Source of the DNA: Parabacteroides distasonis ATCC 8503
Lineage (GTDB): Bacteria > Bacteroidota > Bacteroidia > Bacteroidales > Tannerellaceae
DNA length: 64,000 nucleotides
Assembly: GCF_000012845.1 (NCBI RefSeq)
Contig: NC_009615.1
Coordinates: 1,759,501 to 1,823,500, forward strand
Direction: 5' to 3'
Shown here: positions 45,257 through 53,895 of the stretch, piece after piece
How positions within the stretch are numbered: the first letter of the stretch is position 1
How the letters are laid out: each line of letters opens with the position of its first letter
The notes under the pieces: model-generated
Databases searched by the model: none
Seen by the model: the letters and a program-made list of their open reading frames with translations, nothing else
Told to the model about the DNA's origin: nothing
Made by a program: the position numbers and the translations under genes

Positions 45257-46138
45257 TCATGTTGAAAATATATGTTTTCGATATTGAGAAAGAGTCATTC
45301 CCGTCCGTTGACGAAAGAAGCGATTCAATGTCGATTGAGACGGAAAATTAGTCAATATAGCGATCTCCTGTATATTTAATCGAGAGTCACGTAGCAACGA
45401 CTTTACCTCTAACACTATATAGATAGATAAAAACTCCTTGGCTGAAATGCCACACCTTTCATTCATGATCGCACTTAAATAAGTTGTCGTTATATTCAAT
45501 TTATCCGCATAAAATCCGACATTCTTGTGATTCTTGAAATTCTCTGCCACGAGACTACAGAAATCATAGATCAATTGCTCTTTTCTCAAACTAGTCCTGA
45601 AAGGGATTTTCTTACGCACTTTCACATAATAGTCGTAAACATCCATGTAAAAAATCCCCAAGTAACATATAATCCGCTCCCTCAGAAGCCCATTACCCCG
45701 ATACCGCTCAAGCTCATTCTCTATCAATTTGCAAAATGATTGAAAACGCTCAATACCATTATTATCCTCTATATTATAGTAAAAATGATCCTTCACGAAA
45801 AAATGAAATCCCGGATCAAAATGACGTAAGGAACTTAATACATCCCCATGTAGTACATGTGGTATGATGATAAACTTCGCCGAGAAGTCCTCACTCACGT
45901 TCCGCATTGAGCATAACTGTCTCGGAAATAAGAAAATCAATTCATTCTTATTCCATACATGCTTATTATCAAGCAAATGAATGATCGCACTACCTCTATT
46001 ACATACTGCTATTATCCCGTAATCCAAAAAAGAAGGTTCTGAAGTCAATGGACTATCTTCAATCTGTTCCGTAATAATAAAGTCTTTTTCTAATCCGCCT
46101 AAAAAACGATCACATGTATTATACCTATTCTCTTGCAT
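45257..46138 (-). CDS. AraC family transcriptional regulator
   Basis: 293 residues. The N-terminal half is a cupin-like sensing domain (FLDYGIIAVCNRGSAIIHLL). The last 100 residues are two helix-turn-helix motifs: KLNITTTYLSAIMNERCG and LNIQEIAILTNFPSQSTLNRFFRQRTG, the second with the FxRFFRQxxGMTLSQYRKH signature. It is AT-rich compared with the flanking operons. Target genes are not evident from position. Confidence 0.88.
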   Translation of the reverse strand: MQENRYNTCDRFLGGLEKDFIITEQIEDSPLTSEPSFLDYGIIAVCNRGSAIIHLLDNKHVWNKNELIFLFPRQLCSMRNVSEDFSAKFIIIPHVLHGDVLSSLRHFDPGFHFFVKDHFYYNIEDNNGIERFQSFCKLIENELERYRGNGLLRERIICYLGIFYMDVYDYYVKVRKKIPFRTSLRKEQLIYDFCSLVAENFKNHKNVGFYADKLNITTTYLSAIMNERCGISAKEFLSIYIVLEVKSLLRDSRLNIQEIAILTNFPSQSTLNRFFRQRTGMTLSQYRKHIFST

Positions 46139-46457
46139 ATACTCTTATAAATTAAGGGAATACGAAATCTTACCTCCAACAACAATCAACAGAATAATAT
46201 TATATTTTGTTCTGTCCGTTAAGGTCCCAAGTATATTCGTTTGATATTTTTCTTTCCTTACCCCCTCTTCTATTAGCCATCAAACCTTATATATCAATTG
46301 GTGCTAACAGCTAACCAAGGAAATCATAAAAAAACACAAGACAAAATTATATAATAAAAAATTGACTATTAAATGCATAACTAAACTAAAAGCGTACAAA
46401 AACACATCAATTGTATACAAAATCGAAACAGACAAAGAATAACCGAAAAAGATCATA
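46139..46457. other. AT-rich gap upstream of the AraC gene
   Basis: About 320 bases. An open frame on the minus strand (46304-46504) is only a by-product of low GC. No clear promoter or structure seen before the array. Confidence 0.5.
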
Positions 46458-46545
46458 AAAATACAATTAGCTTCATTGACAAAGTAAGTTAGCTGAAATA
46501 CCAAAGCAAGTTAACTTACTTTGCCGATGAAATTAGCTTACTTTG
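46458..46545. repeat. 22-bp-period array, four units with CAAAG...CTTTG dyads
   Basis: Units start at 46458, 46480, 46502 and 46524. The second and third begin CAAAGYAAGTTA; the third and fourth end TTACTTTG; the first and fourth share AATTAGCTT at the same place. The third unit is itself a near-perfect palindrome. The array lies between the AraC gene and small RNA copy B. Confidence 0.75.
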
Positions 46546-46619
46546 AAAGTATGGATGTTACCCTCGGAAAGGGGCGCTTAAGCAGTGTTCTCAAAAATTC
46601 GTGTATTCATGCCTCTATA

Positions 46620-46702
46620 CAAAAAAAGGCTATCCGTCACGGACAGCCAATCTCAATTGTTAACCTTAAATCTAATACCATGAAAAACACAGTACAAATA
46701 TA
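46620..46702 (-). ncRNA. Small RNA gene, copy B (with promoter)
   Basis: -7 box TATATTTG on the minus strand (46695-46702), start near 46688, body with TTCATGGTATTAGATTTAAG, terminator hairpin at 46628-46648 and seven T. It differs from copy A by only a few bases over the transcribed part, and similarity continues about 90 bases upstream of the promoter. Confidence 0.65.
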
Positions 46703-46818
46703 GGTGGTTTTATGTTATGTAGCATACTGAATTATTTGCAAAATTCATTCGCTTAACTCGATTTAACGAAATCATGCCCTAAAACATAGTTATTAACAAG
46801 AAAACTATTCGTTCAGAT

Positions 46819-47508
46819 CTAATAGCTTCCCAAGAAATCGTCGAGGGAACGAGGATCATCATCTGGCATCAATTCTTTTTTCAAACGAAATTTGCGTTTA
46901 TAGATAGCGTCCTTCGTCACATTCAAGACTGACATCAGCTCCGCCGAGGTTAGCCGCAATTTGATCAAGCAACAAAAACGAATGGCATCCTCCGTCAAAT
47001 CCGGATAAGCGACACGTAAACGACTTATAAAATCATCATAAAGAGTATTTACGATCTCGATCAAGTTTCTCCAATCCGAATCCGGCAATATCGTTTCCGA
47101 TTTAGAAAGTATCTTCAACTTCTTGAACGTATCCAACTGTTCCAGCAAACACTTCGCCAAACGTTCCTTTTCCTTGATCAAGGATTCCACGTCACGATGC
47201 GCTTTCCACTGAGCCGCATGCTGGTATTCCATCAAGCATTTCTCCTTCGCTTCCAATTGCTCCTTGATGTGCGACATCTCACGACTATAACGTTGTATCA
47301 AGATTTCATTTTTATCCACAAGACTCGCTATTTCTCTCAGTTCTTTCTCCTTTTTTGTCTTATAAAGGTGATAACGTAAAAAAGATAATAAAAGTAGGGC
47401 AAAAGTAACGATGATTAAAATGATCAGATAATAAATATCTACATAGAAATGCTCCGGCTCCTTTAGAACCGAGCTTATGGCAGTAGATGTGTGCAGCGCA
47501 AACTTCAT
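46819..47508 (-). CDS. Membrane-anchored HTH regulator
   Basis: 229 residues. One membrane helix near the N-terminus (YLIILIIVTFALLLLSFLRY), a long coiled coil (about 50-125) and a C-terminal LuxR-like HTH (LTEDAIRFCCLIKLRLTSAELMSVLNVTKDAIYKRKFRLKK). This is the C-terminal half of the Bacteroidetes TPR-HTH regulators without the periplasmic TPR sensor, so it may be a shortened form. It follows the glycosyltransferase gene by 19 bases, likely in one operon. Confidence 0.8.
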   Translation of the reverse strand: MKFALHTSTAISSVLKEPEHFYVDIYYLIILIIVTFALLLLSFLRYHLYKTKKEKELREIASLVDKNEILIQRYSREMSHIKEQLEAKEKCLMEYQHAAQWKAHRDVESLIKEKERLAKCLLEQLDTFKKLKILSKSETILPDSDWRNLIEIVNTLYDDFISRLRVAYPDLTEDAIRFCCLIKLRLTSAELMSVLNVTKDAIYKRKFRLKKELMPDDDPRSLDDFLGSY

Positions 47509-47527
47509 ATAAATAGTATTTATTATC

Positions 47528-48490
47528 TTAATACTTCTTTCTTAGAATTCCCTCTCTCCAAATCGCTTCCAAAAAGCCTGTCCCATATCCGATCAATTGG
47601 ACAAAAGCCGCTATGATAGATAACAACGCAACGATTCCGTTCTTATTTCTCACTAAAGCGTCAAAAAAGATCAGCGAAATATAAAATAACAATAGCCCCC
47701 ATACCTTTGGAACGAAAAAAGCGGAAATACATACTCCCAGCAGACCTACCACAAATAAGGCCGGCAGGCAATGTACCCATTTCAATGATTCCGGGTACTT
47801 CTGGTACAAGATAATCCTAGCGTACCCCGAATGCCATACTTGCCGGAAAAACTGGACGAAATTTGTTCTTCGCTTATGATAGACCCAAGCGCCCGGAAAA
47901 TAACGGCATTTATAGCCTGCCGCAAAAATCCGGATACTAAAATCTATATCCTCTCCATAACGCATATCAGAGAAACCACCCAAGGCTTCATACACCTCTT
48001 TCCGCATTCCCATATTAAAACTCCGAGGATAGAATGTATCCAAATGTCTCCGGCTTCCTCGGATCCCTCCTGTCGTAAAGAAAGAAGTCATCGAGTAATT
48101 GACCGCTTTTTGTATAGCGGAAAAAGAAGAATGCGCCCTGTCGGCACCACCAAAGGCATCCACCTTATAACGCATCAAGGACTCGTGTACTTGTTCCAGA
48201 TAGCTGGCCGGAACGATACAATCCGAATCCAAGACAATCACGATCTCTCCTTCCGCATAACGTACCCCTTGATTGCGAGCCAAGCCCGGGCCTGAATTCT
48301 CTATATAGAAATAGCGAATCCTCAAGCGGTCATTATAGGCATTGACTACGGACTCACAAGGTATAGAAGAACCGTCGTCCACTACGATAACCTCAAAATG
48401 TACATATGTCTGCCGGGTAAGACTGTTTAATAAATCGTCTATCTCCTCCGGACGATTGTAGACAGGAATAATAATTGAAAATACTTCCAT
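47528..48490 (-). CDS. Family 2 glycosyltransferase with C-terminal membrane helices
   Basis: 320 residues from MEVFSIIIPVYNRPEEIDDL; the upstream extension to 48571 runs through intergenic boxes. GT-A motifs are VIVVDDGSS, SGPGLARNQGV, IVVLDSDCIVP (DxD) and YGEDIDFSIRI. Two or three helices near the C-terminus (ALFVVGLLGVCISAFFV) place it at the inner membrane. It probably adds a sugar to a lipid-linked acceptor, but the sugar is unknown. It is preceded by repeated TGGACA boxes. Confidence 0.9.
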   Translation of the reverse strand: MEVFSIIIPVYNRPEEIDDLLNSLTRQTYVHFEVIVVDDGSSIPCESVVNAYNDRLRIRYFYIENSGPGLARNQGVRYAEGEIVIVLDSDCIVPASYLEQVHESLMRYKVDAFGGADRAHSSFSAIQKAVNYSMTSFFTTGGIRGSRRHLDTFYPRSFNMGMRKEVYEALGGFSDMRYGEDIDFSIRIFAAGYKCRYFPGAWVYHKRRTNFVQFFRQVWHSGYARIILYQKYPESLKWVHCLPALFVVGLLGVCISAFFVPKVWGLLLFYISLIFFDALVRNKNGIVALLSIIAAFVQLIGYGTGFLEAIWREGILRKKY

Positions 48491-48553
48491 TAAGCTAGAT
48501 TTAATCTGCCGACAAAAGTAAAGAGTTAAAAAGCGTGTATCAAAAAAGGGCAC

Positions 48554-48726
48554 TGGACAAATAGAGGACATAGCTGGACATCGAATACCCCCTATTTTTT
48601 ACCCCATAATAGAAAAACTGGACAAAAGACATAAGATACGTTCAGTTCATTCATGCAGAATAATCTATTTATCAATAGCTTACAAAATACAATACTATCC
48701 GCTACTATTTGGACAAAGACTGGACG
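48554..48726. repeat. Repeated TGGACA boxes upstream of the glycosyltransferase
   Basis: TGGACA occurs at 48554, 48575, 48619 and 48710, and TGGACG at 48721, mostly preceded by C and followed by AAA. Five boxes in 173 AT-rich bases just upstream of the operon suggest a binding site for an HTH protein. Confidence 0.5.
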
Positions 48727-48735
48727 CACACAATA

Positions 48736-49611
48736 TTATTTCATTCGCACATCTGCCCCCCACATTAATTTTTCCCGAAGCGTCTGATAAAAAGTATGGT
48801 TATAGCGCTTGATGACTTTCGTCGTATAATCGGCCTTGCTCATCTTTAATTCGATACCTGCCGGGAATATTTCCGAACGTCCATCCAAAGAGATCAGAAA
48901 ATATTTATTCCGGCTCTCTACCCGAAGCGTTATTATATCTGAATCCGGAATCACCAACGGACGCACGTTCAAGGAATGCGGAGCGACCGGACTCAAGACA
49001 ATGCTATTACTTTGCGGGACGATAATCGGCCCATTTACGCTCATCGAATAGGCCGTGGAACCGGTAGGTGTAGCCACTACCAAACCATCCGCCTGATAAG
49101 AAGTCAGATATTCCCCATTCAAGAATGTATGAATCGTAATCATCGAGGAACTATCACGCTTCAGCACGGCGATCTCGTTCAAGGCATAATTATATCCGCG
49201 AAACGCACGGTCTTCCGTATATAAACGCAAGAGGGTTCGTTCCTCTACCTTATAGTAATTCTTAAAAATCTCATCCAGCGTATCCTCAACCTCATTACTG
49301 CTGACATCCGCAAGGAAACCCAGCCGTCCGGTATTAATGCCTAAAATAGGGATATCCTGTTTATTTACCCGGGCCGCCGTACGAAGGAACGTACCATCTC
49401 CTCCCACGCTAAGGGCTATATCCAGATCAAACTCATCACCCACTAATAGCCCGCTCACCACTGGCTCAAAACCAAAAGCATCGGTAAGGAATGTATAAAA
49501 AGGGCTGTCCACATAAATATCAGCCTCTTGTTCACGAAGCTTCTCAAACAGGCGTTTAATCAGATTCTGTCTCTCGATCTGATATTCACTTCCAAATATT
49601 CCAACTTTCAT
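48736..49611 (-). CDS. nadK: NAD kinase
   Basis: 291 residues with the family motifs GGDGTFLRTAARV, NTGRLGFLADV, the ATP/NAD site LNEIAVLKRD and DGLVVATPTGSTAYSMSVNG. It phosphorylates NAD to NADP in the cytosol. It follows the CBS-domain gene by 15 bases and forms an operon with it, divergent from pdxJ, an order common in Bacteroidetes. Confidence 0.95.
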   Translation of the reverse strand: MKVGIFGSEYQIERQNLIKRLFEKLREQEADIYVDSPFYTFLTDAFGFEPVVSGLLVGDEFDLDIALSVGGDGTFLRTAARVNKQDIPILGINTGRLGFLADVSSNEVEDTLDEIFKNYYKVEERTLLRLYTEDRAFRGYNYALNEIAVLKRDSSSMITIHTFLNGEYLTSYQADGLVVATPTGSTAYSMSVNGPIIVPQSNSIVLSPVAPHSLNVRPLVIPDSDIITLRVESRNKYFLISLDGRSEIFPAGIELKMSKADYTTKVIKRYNHTFYQTLREKLMWGADVRMK

Positions 49612-49626
49612 TCTACGCTCCTTACT

Positions 49627-50286
49627 TTACATATTCATATAATGTAATAACTCATTCATCCGCTGCCGCAACATATCATCCACCATCCCCTTCTCCATAA
49701 AATGATAAAGCACCGTATAATTGAAACGCTCGAAACTACGGATCACGGGAGAGGCATCTTCCAAATCGATCTTAAGGGTTATAAGCAGACGGCCCGTATC
49801 TTTATCTTGATGGGATAGCAAATTAAGGACATGGGCATTATTCGCCTCTACCAAACGGGCGATATCCGTTAATGAATAATCCTGTGGCATCATTTCCAAT
49901 ACGATCACGCTTCCAGCCGCCTCCGCATTACATAGCTCGGATAAAGCATCCACCAAACGATCCCGGGTAATCGCCCCCAAATAAGTTCCGTCCACGGAAA
50001 CCACAGGCAACAGGCTCAATCCATATCGGGTTATCATTGCCAACGCTTCATGTAAATGTCTATTTTCCGAAATCGCCGGAGCGAATAAAACCGGCTCACC
50101 GATCGTAGCCGAAGGATCCGGCAGCGCCAATAAGTCTTTTTCCGACACTAAACACTGGTATGCGCTATCACTCAATAACGGAAGATGCTTGAGTTTAAAA
50201 TCCTCCATTAATGCCAACGCATATTCCGCTGTGTCAAAACTTTTTAACACCGGAATTTCCTTTGTTATGAAATCTTTCACCAACAT
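49627..50286 (-). CDS. CBS-domain protein
   Basis: 219 residues. Two CBS domains: about 1-60 (MLVKDFITKEIPVLKSFDTAEYA) and 70-130 (RHLHEALAMITRYGLSLLPVV, YLGAITRDRLVDALS). The C-terminal 85 residues (MMPQDYSLTDIARLVEANNAHVL) resemble an ACT-like regulatory domain. It is likely an adenine-nucleotide sensor. Its operon with nadK suggests a link to nucleotide state. Confidence 0.85.
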   Translation of the reverse strand: MLVKDFITKEIPVLKSFDTAEYALALMEDFKLKHLPLLSDSAYQCLVSEKDLLALPDPSATIGEPVLFAPAISENRHLHEALAMITRYGLSLLPVVSVDGTYLGAITRDRLVDALSELCNAEAAGSVIVLEMMPQDYSLTDIARLVEANNAHVLNLLSHQDKDTGRLLITLKIDLEDASPVIRSFERFNYTVLYHFMEKGMVDDMLRQRMNELLHYMNM

Positions 50287-50324
50287 TATTCTGTTAATTC
50301 CCTAAATCCTGCTAAATTTGCCGA

Positions 50325-50342
50325 TACTTTTGTGCAAATGTA
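50325..50342. promoter_or_regulatory. Overlapping divergent -7 boxes
   Basis: TACTTTTG (50325-50332) on the plus strand serves pdxJ; CAAATGTA (50335-50342) is TACATTTG for the CBS/nadK operon. The two promoters face away with the boxes only 2 bases apart, so polymerases should compete. Confidence 0.55.
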
Positions 50343-50370
50343 ATGAAAGAAAAAAGATATACGATATACA

Positions 50371-51087
50371 ATGACAAATTTAAGTGTAAACATTAACAAG
50401 GTTGCTACTATTCGTAATGCGAGAGGTGGCAATATGCCAAACGTGCTGAAAGTGGCGCAAGACTGTGAATTATTCGGGGCACAAGGAATTACGGTTCATC
50501 CCCGTCCGGATGAACGACACATACGCTATAGCGATGTTTATGGACTAAAACCTCTTATCCGGACAGAATTTAACATAGAAGGCTATCCTTGTGATAAATT
50601 CATCGACTTGGTATTGAAGGTAAAACCGACCCAAGTCACACTGGTTCCGGACGCTCCGGATGCCATCACGTCGAACTCAGGTTGGAACGTAAAGGACAAT
50701 TTCGATTACTTAAGCGAATTGGTAGACACCTTTACCTCACAAGGAATCCGTACATCCATCTTCGTCGGAACAGACTTGGCGAATATCGAGCTAGCGGCGA
50801 AAACAGGTACGGACCGTATTGAATTATATACGGAACCTTATGCGACCTATTATCCGGAAGATCGTGACAAAGCGATCGCTCCTTTTGTCGAGGCCGCGCA
50901 ATTAGCTAAAAACTTAGGATTAGGCGTAAATGCCGGACACGATTTGAACTTAGAAAATCTGGCTTTCTTCAACAAGAATATCCCTTGGCTGGAGGAGGTT
51001 TCTATCGGCCATGCCTTGATTTGTGATGCGCTCTACCATGGTTTGCAAGAGACGATCGCTTTATACAAGGCATGCTTGAATAGTTGA
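50371..51087 (+). CDS. pdxJ: Pyridoxine 5'-phosphate synthase
   Basis: 238 residues with PdxJ motifs: [33 protein letters not shown] (catalytic His and Arg), [28 protein letters not shown] and [12 protein letters not shown]. It condenses 1-amino-propan-2-one 3-phosphate with deoxyxylulose phosphate to pyridoxine phosphate. It is followed by exbB, a common arrangement in Bacteroidetes. Confidence 0.95.
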   Translation: MTNLSVNINKVATIRNARGGNMPNVLKVAQDCELFGAQGITVHPRPDERHIRYSDVYGLKPLIRTEFNIEGYPCDKFIDLVLKVKPTQVTLVPDAPDAITSNSGWNVKDNFDYLSELVDTFTSQGIRTSIFVGTDLANIELAAKTGTDRIELYTEPYATYYPEDRDKAIAPFVEAAQLAKNLGLGVNAGHDLNLENLAFFNKNIPWLEEVSIGHALICDALYHGLQETIALYKACLNS

Positions 51088-51140
51088 CAAGTGACAGTTT
51101 ATAGTTATAAATCATAAATTATAATTCATAATTCGAAACG

Positions 51141-51851
51141 ATGAGTATTTTACTTTCACTACAGGCCGTGGGCTCTCAGGCGGCAGATCAAATGCCGGAT
51201 TTAACGGCTGTAACCCTTCCTACGGAAGCGGAAATCAATGTGATAGACCTTGCCTTTAAGGGAGGTTGGATTATGGTGGTATTGTTACTGCTCTCTCTGA
51301 TGGCTATTTATATTTTTGTTCAACGTCTGATCATCATTCGCCGTGCGGGAAAAGAAGACGAGACGTTCATGAATCGTATCAAAGACTATATTCACGAGGG
51401 AAAAGTGGACTCGGCTCTCAATTTATGCAGGAGCACCAACACGCCTTCCGCCCGTATGATCGAGAAAGGTATTACCCGTTTGGGCCGTCCGATGAACGAT
51501 GTACTCGTAGCGATCGAGAATGTCGGAAATTTGGAGATCGCTAAACTGGAAAAAGGTTTCCCCTTGATCGCTACGACCGCCGCCGGAGCTCCCATGCTTG
51601 GTTTCCTTGGGACGGTAACCGGTATGGTACGTGCTTTCTTCGATATGGCAAACGCAGGCACCAATGTTGATGTCTCCCTATTATCCGGCGGTATCTATGA
51701 GGCCTTGGTAACAACCGTTGGCGGTCTGGTAGTTGGTATCATTACATTGTTCGCGTACAACTATCTGGTATCTCAAGTAGATAACGTCGTGAACAAGATG
51801 GAGGCTCGTACGATGGAATTCATGGATTTATTAAATGAACCGGCTAATTAA
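51141..51851 (+). CDS. exbB: ExbB/TolQ/MotA proton channel protein
   Basis: 236 residues with three membrane helices: GGWIMVVLLLLSLMAIYIFV, then LIATTAAGAPMLGFLGTVTGM and LVTTVGGLVVGIITLFAYNYL, the latter two being the conserved MotA/ExbB pore segments. With ExbD and the TonB protein encoded next, it energises TonB-dependent receptors such as the SusC proteins of this window. It lies 53 bases after pdxJ. Confidence 0.93.
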   Translation: MSILLSLQAVGSQAADQMPDLTAVTLPTEAEINVIDLAFKGGWIMVVLLLLSLMAIYIFVQRLIIIRRAGKEDETFMNRIKDYIHEGKVDSALNLCRSTNTPSARMIEKGITRLGRPMNDVLVAIENVGNLEIAKLEKGFPLIATTAAGAPMLGFLGTVTGMVRAFFDMANAGTNVDVSLLSGGIYEALVTTVGGLVVGIITLFAYNYLVSQVDNVVNKMEARTMEFMDLLNEPAN

Positions 51852-51856
51852 TTGAT

Positions 51857-51918
51857 AATGGAGAATTGAAAATTGAAGATGAGCCAACTCTCCTCTATTT
51901 AATTTTCAATTCTCCATT
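51857..51918. repeat. 18-bp inverted repeat between exbB and exbD
   Basis: AATGGAGAATTGAAAATT (51857-51874) is perfectly inverted at 51901-51918, and the AATTTTCAATT wording continues to 51932. It is built from the intergenic repeat also seen at 8520 and 39657. As a hairpin it could set the exbB:exbD ratio. Confidence 0.7.
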
Positions 51919-51942
51919 TTCAATTTTCAATTATAAAAAATT

Positions 51943-52353
51943 ATGGCTCTAAAAAGAAGAACAAAGGTAAACGAAGCGTTCAGCATGGCCTCTATGACCG
52001 ACGTCATATTCCTCTTGCTGATCTTCTTCATGGTTACCTCTACCGTAGTAATCCCGAACGCCATCAAGGTTACCTTGCCGCAAGCGCAAAAGCAAACAGC
52101 GGCGAAACCTCTTACGAGGGTAACGATAGACGCGAACTTGAATTACTACGTGGCATTTGGAAAGCAAAAAGAGGTACAGGTCTCATTTGATGAGATCACT
52201 CCTTTCTTGCAAGATAGTTACGCAAAGGAACCGGAGATGTTCGTCGCCTTATATGCCGACGAGACCGTGCCTTACAAAGAGATTGTAAAGATACTGAATA
52301 TAGCGAACGAGAATAAATTCAAGATGGTGCTTGCCACCCGTCCGCAGAAATAA
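51943..52353 (+). CDS. exbD: ExbD/TolR biopolymer transport protein
   Basis: 136 residues. One helix, SMTDVIFLLLIFFMVTSTVV, carrying the conserved proton-conducting Asp, then a periplasmic domain (VTIDANLNYYVAFGKQKEVQ). It forms the motor complex with ExbB and TonB and lies 5 bases before the TonB gene. Confidence 0.92.
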   Translation: MALKRRTKVNEAFSMASMTDVIFLLLIFFMVTSTVVIPNAIKVTLPQAQKQTAAKPLTRVTIDANLNYYVAFGKQKEVQVSFDEITPFLQDSYAKEPEMFVALYADETVPYKEIVKILNIANENKFKMVLATRPQK

Positions 52354-52358
52354 CAGAT

Positions 52359-53213
52359 ATGAGACTGAATAAGGATGACATATACAGTTTGATCGGTACC
52401 GTTGCTTTTCACGGTGTCATTCTACTGATACTTTGGTTTACCGTATTGAAAACCGAGGTACCGGATGAAGACGGGGGTGTACTCGTTAATTTCGGGAATG
52501 TAGATGCCGCCGCCGGAATGTTCGAGCCCAAATATACCGGGCAAGAACCGCCTCAGGAAACGACCACTCCCCCTCCTCCCGTACCGGAGCCGCAAGTGGA
52601 AACACCCAAGCAGGAACTCATCACTCAAGATATCGAGGAAAGCGTAGCCCTTGAGGAGGCTAAAAAGAAGAATGAGGAAGAGAAACGCAAGAAACAAGAG
52701 GCTGAGAAGAAACAGAAAGAAGAGGAGGAGAAAGAACGTATCCGCCGGGAAGAAGCCGAGAAGAGACGTCTGGCCGAGGAACGCCGCAAGAAGGAACAAG
52801 CCATTAGCAACAAGGTGGCCGGAGCTTTTGGTATGGGAAACGCCGAGGGTAACAGCCAAGGCGACGCTGAAAGCGGAACCGGTAACCAAGGAAGTCCGTT
52901 CGGTAACTCTGATCACGGGGCGAATGAAGGCGTAGGCGGTTACGGATCATTTAATTTGAACGGCCGTTCCATTGGTGCCGGAGGTCTCCCCCGTCCCGCT
53001 TATACGATCCAAGAGGAGGGGCGTATTGTTATCAATATAACCGTAGATCCGAAAGGCAACGTTATATTTGCCGAGGTAGGCCGGGGAACTAATATCGACA
53101 ACGCCTCCATGCGTAAAAGCGCTTTGGACGCGGCTCGAAAGGCGAAGTTCAACAGTATCAGCGGCGCTAATAACCAGAGTGGTACTATTACTTACGTGTA
53201 CAAATTTAAATAA
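52359..53213 (+). CDS. TonB-like energy transducer
   Basis: 284 residues. One N-terminal helix (GTVAFHGVILLILWFTVLK), a Pro-rich part (TTPPPPVPEPQVETPKQE), a long Lys/Glu/Arg coiled coil (about 95-150), a Gly/Asn-rich spacer and a TonB C-terminal-like domain (GRIVINITVDPKGNVIFAEV). The charged coil and linker make it long enough to cross the periplasm. It transmits proton energy from ExbBD to outer membrane receptors. It is the third gene of the motor operon. Confidence 0.9.
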   Translation: MRLNKDDIYSLIGTVAFHGVILLILWFTVLKTEVPDEDGGVLVNFGNVDAAAGMFEPKYTGQEPPQETTTPPPPVPEPQVETPKQELITQDIEESVALEEAKKKNEEEKRKKQEAEKKQKEEEEKERIRREEAEKRRLAEERRKKEQAISNKVAGAFGMGNAEGNSQGDAESGTGNQGSPFGNSDHGANEGVGGYGSFNLNGRSIGAGGLPRPAYTIQEEGRIVINITVDPKGNVIFAEVGRGTNIDNASMRKSALDAARKAKFNSISGANNQSGTITYVYKFK

Positions 53214-53222
53214 TTGAATCTT

Positions 53223-53768
53223 ATGAAGAAAGCGATCGTATTCTTAGCGAATGGCTTCGAGGAAATGGAAGCCACGGGAACCGTAGACATTTTGCGTCGC
53301 GGAGGTATAGACACGAAAACAGTCTCCATCACAGACGACCGTAAAGTGATTGGCGCTCACAATATGGAATATACGGCTGACGCCACATTTACCGAAATCG
53401 ATCTTTCGGATGCTGATGCCTTGATCTTACCCGGAGGCATGCCCGGAGCATCCAACTTGAACAATTCGGAACCGGTGAAAGAAGTCTTATTACAACAATA
53501 CCGTGAAGGACGTATCGTAGCGGCTATCTGCGCAGCTCCGATGGTATTAGGCGGTCTAGGTTTGTTAAAAGGTCGCAAAGCCACTTGCTACCCCGGGTTC
53601 GAACCGAAATTGATTGGTGCCACCGTAACAGGCGAGGCTGTCGAGGTAGATGGAAATGTGGTAACCGGTAGAGGACCGGGCTTGGTATTCAATTTTGGCC
53701 TAGCTTTAGTATCTGTACTAAAAGGTGACGCAGTTGCGGAGGAAGTTGCGGCCGGATTACTATTATAA
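53223..53768 (+). CDS. DJ-1/PfpI family protein
   Basis: 181 residues from MKKAIVFLANGFEEMEATGT (the start at 53214 is less likely). The nucleophile-elbow Cys lies in VAAICAAPMVLG, with Glu in NGFEEMEA and GRGPGLVFNFG at the end, as in YajL/ThiJ-type members. Proteins of this group handle oxidised thiols or glyoxal; the specific role is unknown. It lies 9 bases after the TonB gene. Confidence 0.92.
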   Translation: MKKAIVFLANGFEEMEATGTVDILRRGGIDTKTVSITDDRKVIGAHNMEYTADATFTEIDLSDADALILPGGMPGASNLNNSEPVKEVLLQQYREGRIVAAICAAPMVLGGLGLLKGRKATCYPGFEPKLIGATVTGEAVEVDGNVVTGRGPGLVFNFGLALVSVLKGDAVAEEVAAGLLL

Positions 53769-53790
53769 GATTTAGATCATCAGTCGAAAC

Positions 53791-53878
53791 CCAATAGAAT
53801 AGGGAACGTAATCCATTGAGTTATGTTTCCTATTCCATTGAGTTTTATCACCTATCCTATTGACTTACGAGATATCCC
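53791..53878. repeat. 22-bp-period array, four units with CCATTGAG core
   Basis: CCAATAG, CCATTGAG, CCATTGAG and CTATTGAC begin units at 53791, 53813, 53835 and 53857. The unit interiors share CCTAT before the next core. The array lies between the convergent DJ-1 and acylase genes and resembles the arrays at 29936 and 7605 in core and step. Confidence 0.75.
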
Positions 53879-53895
53879 CCAAAGAGCTCACTGCC

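Noticed and set aside
46304..46504. 66-codon minus-strand frame with a hydrophobic product
   Set aside because: Low GC explains it; it overlaps a 22-bp array and has no promoter.
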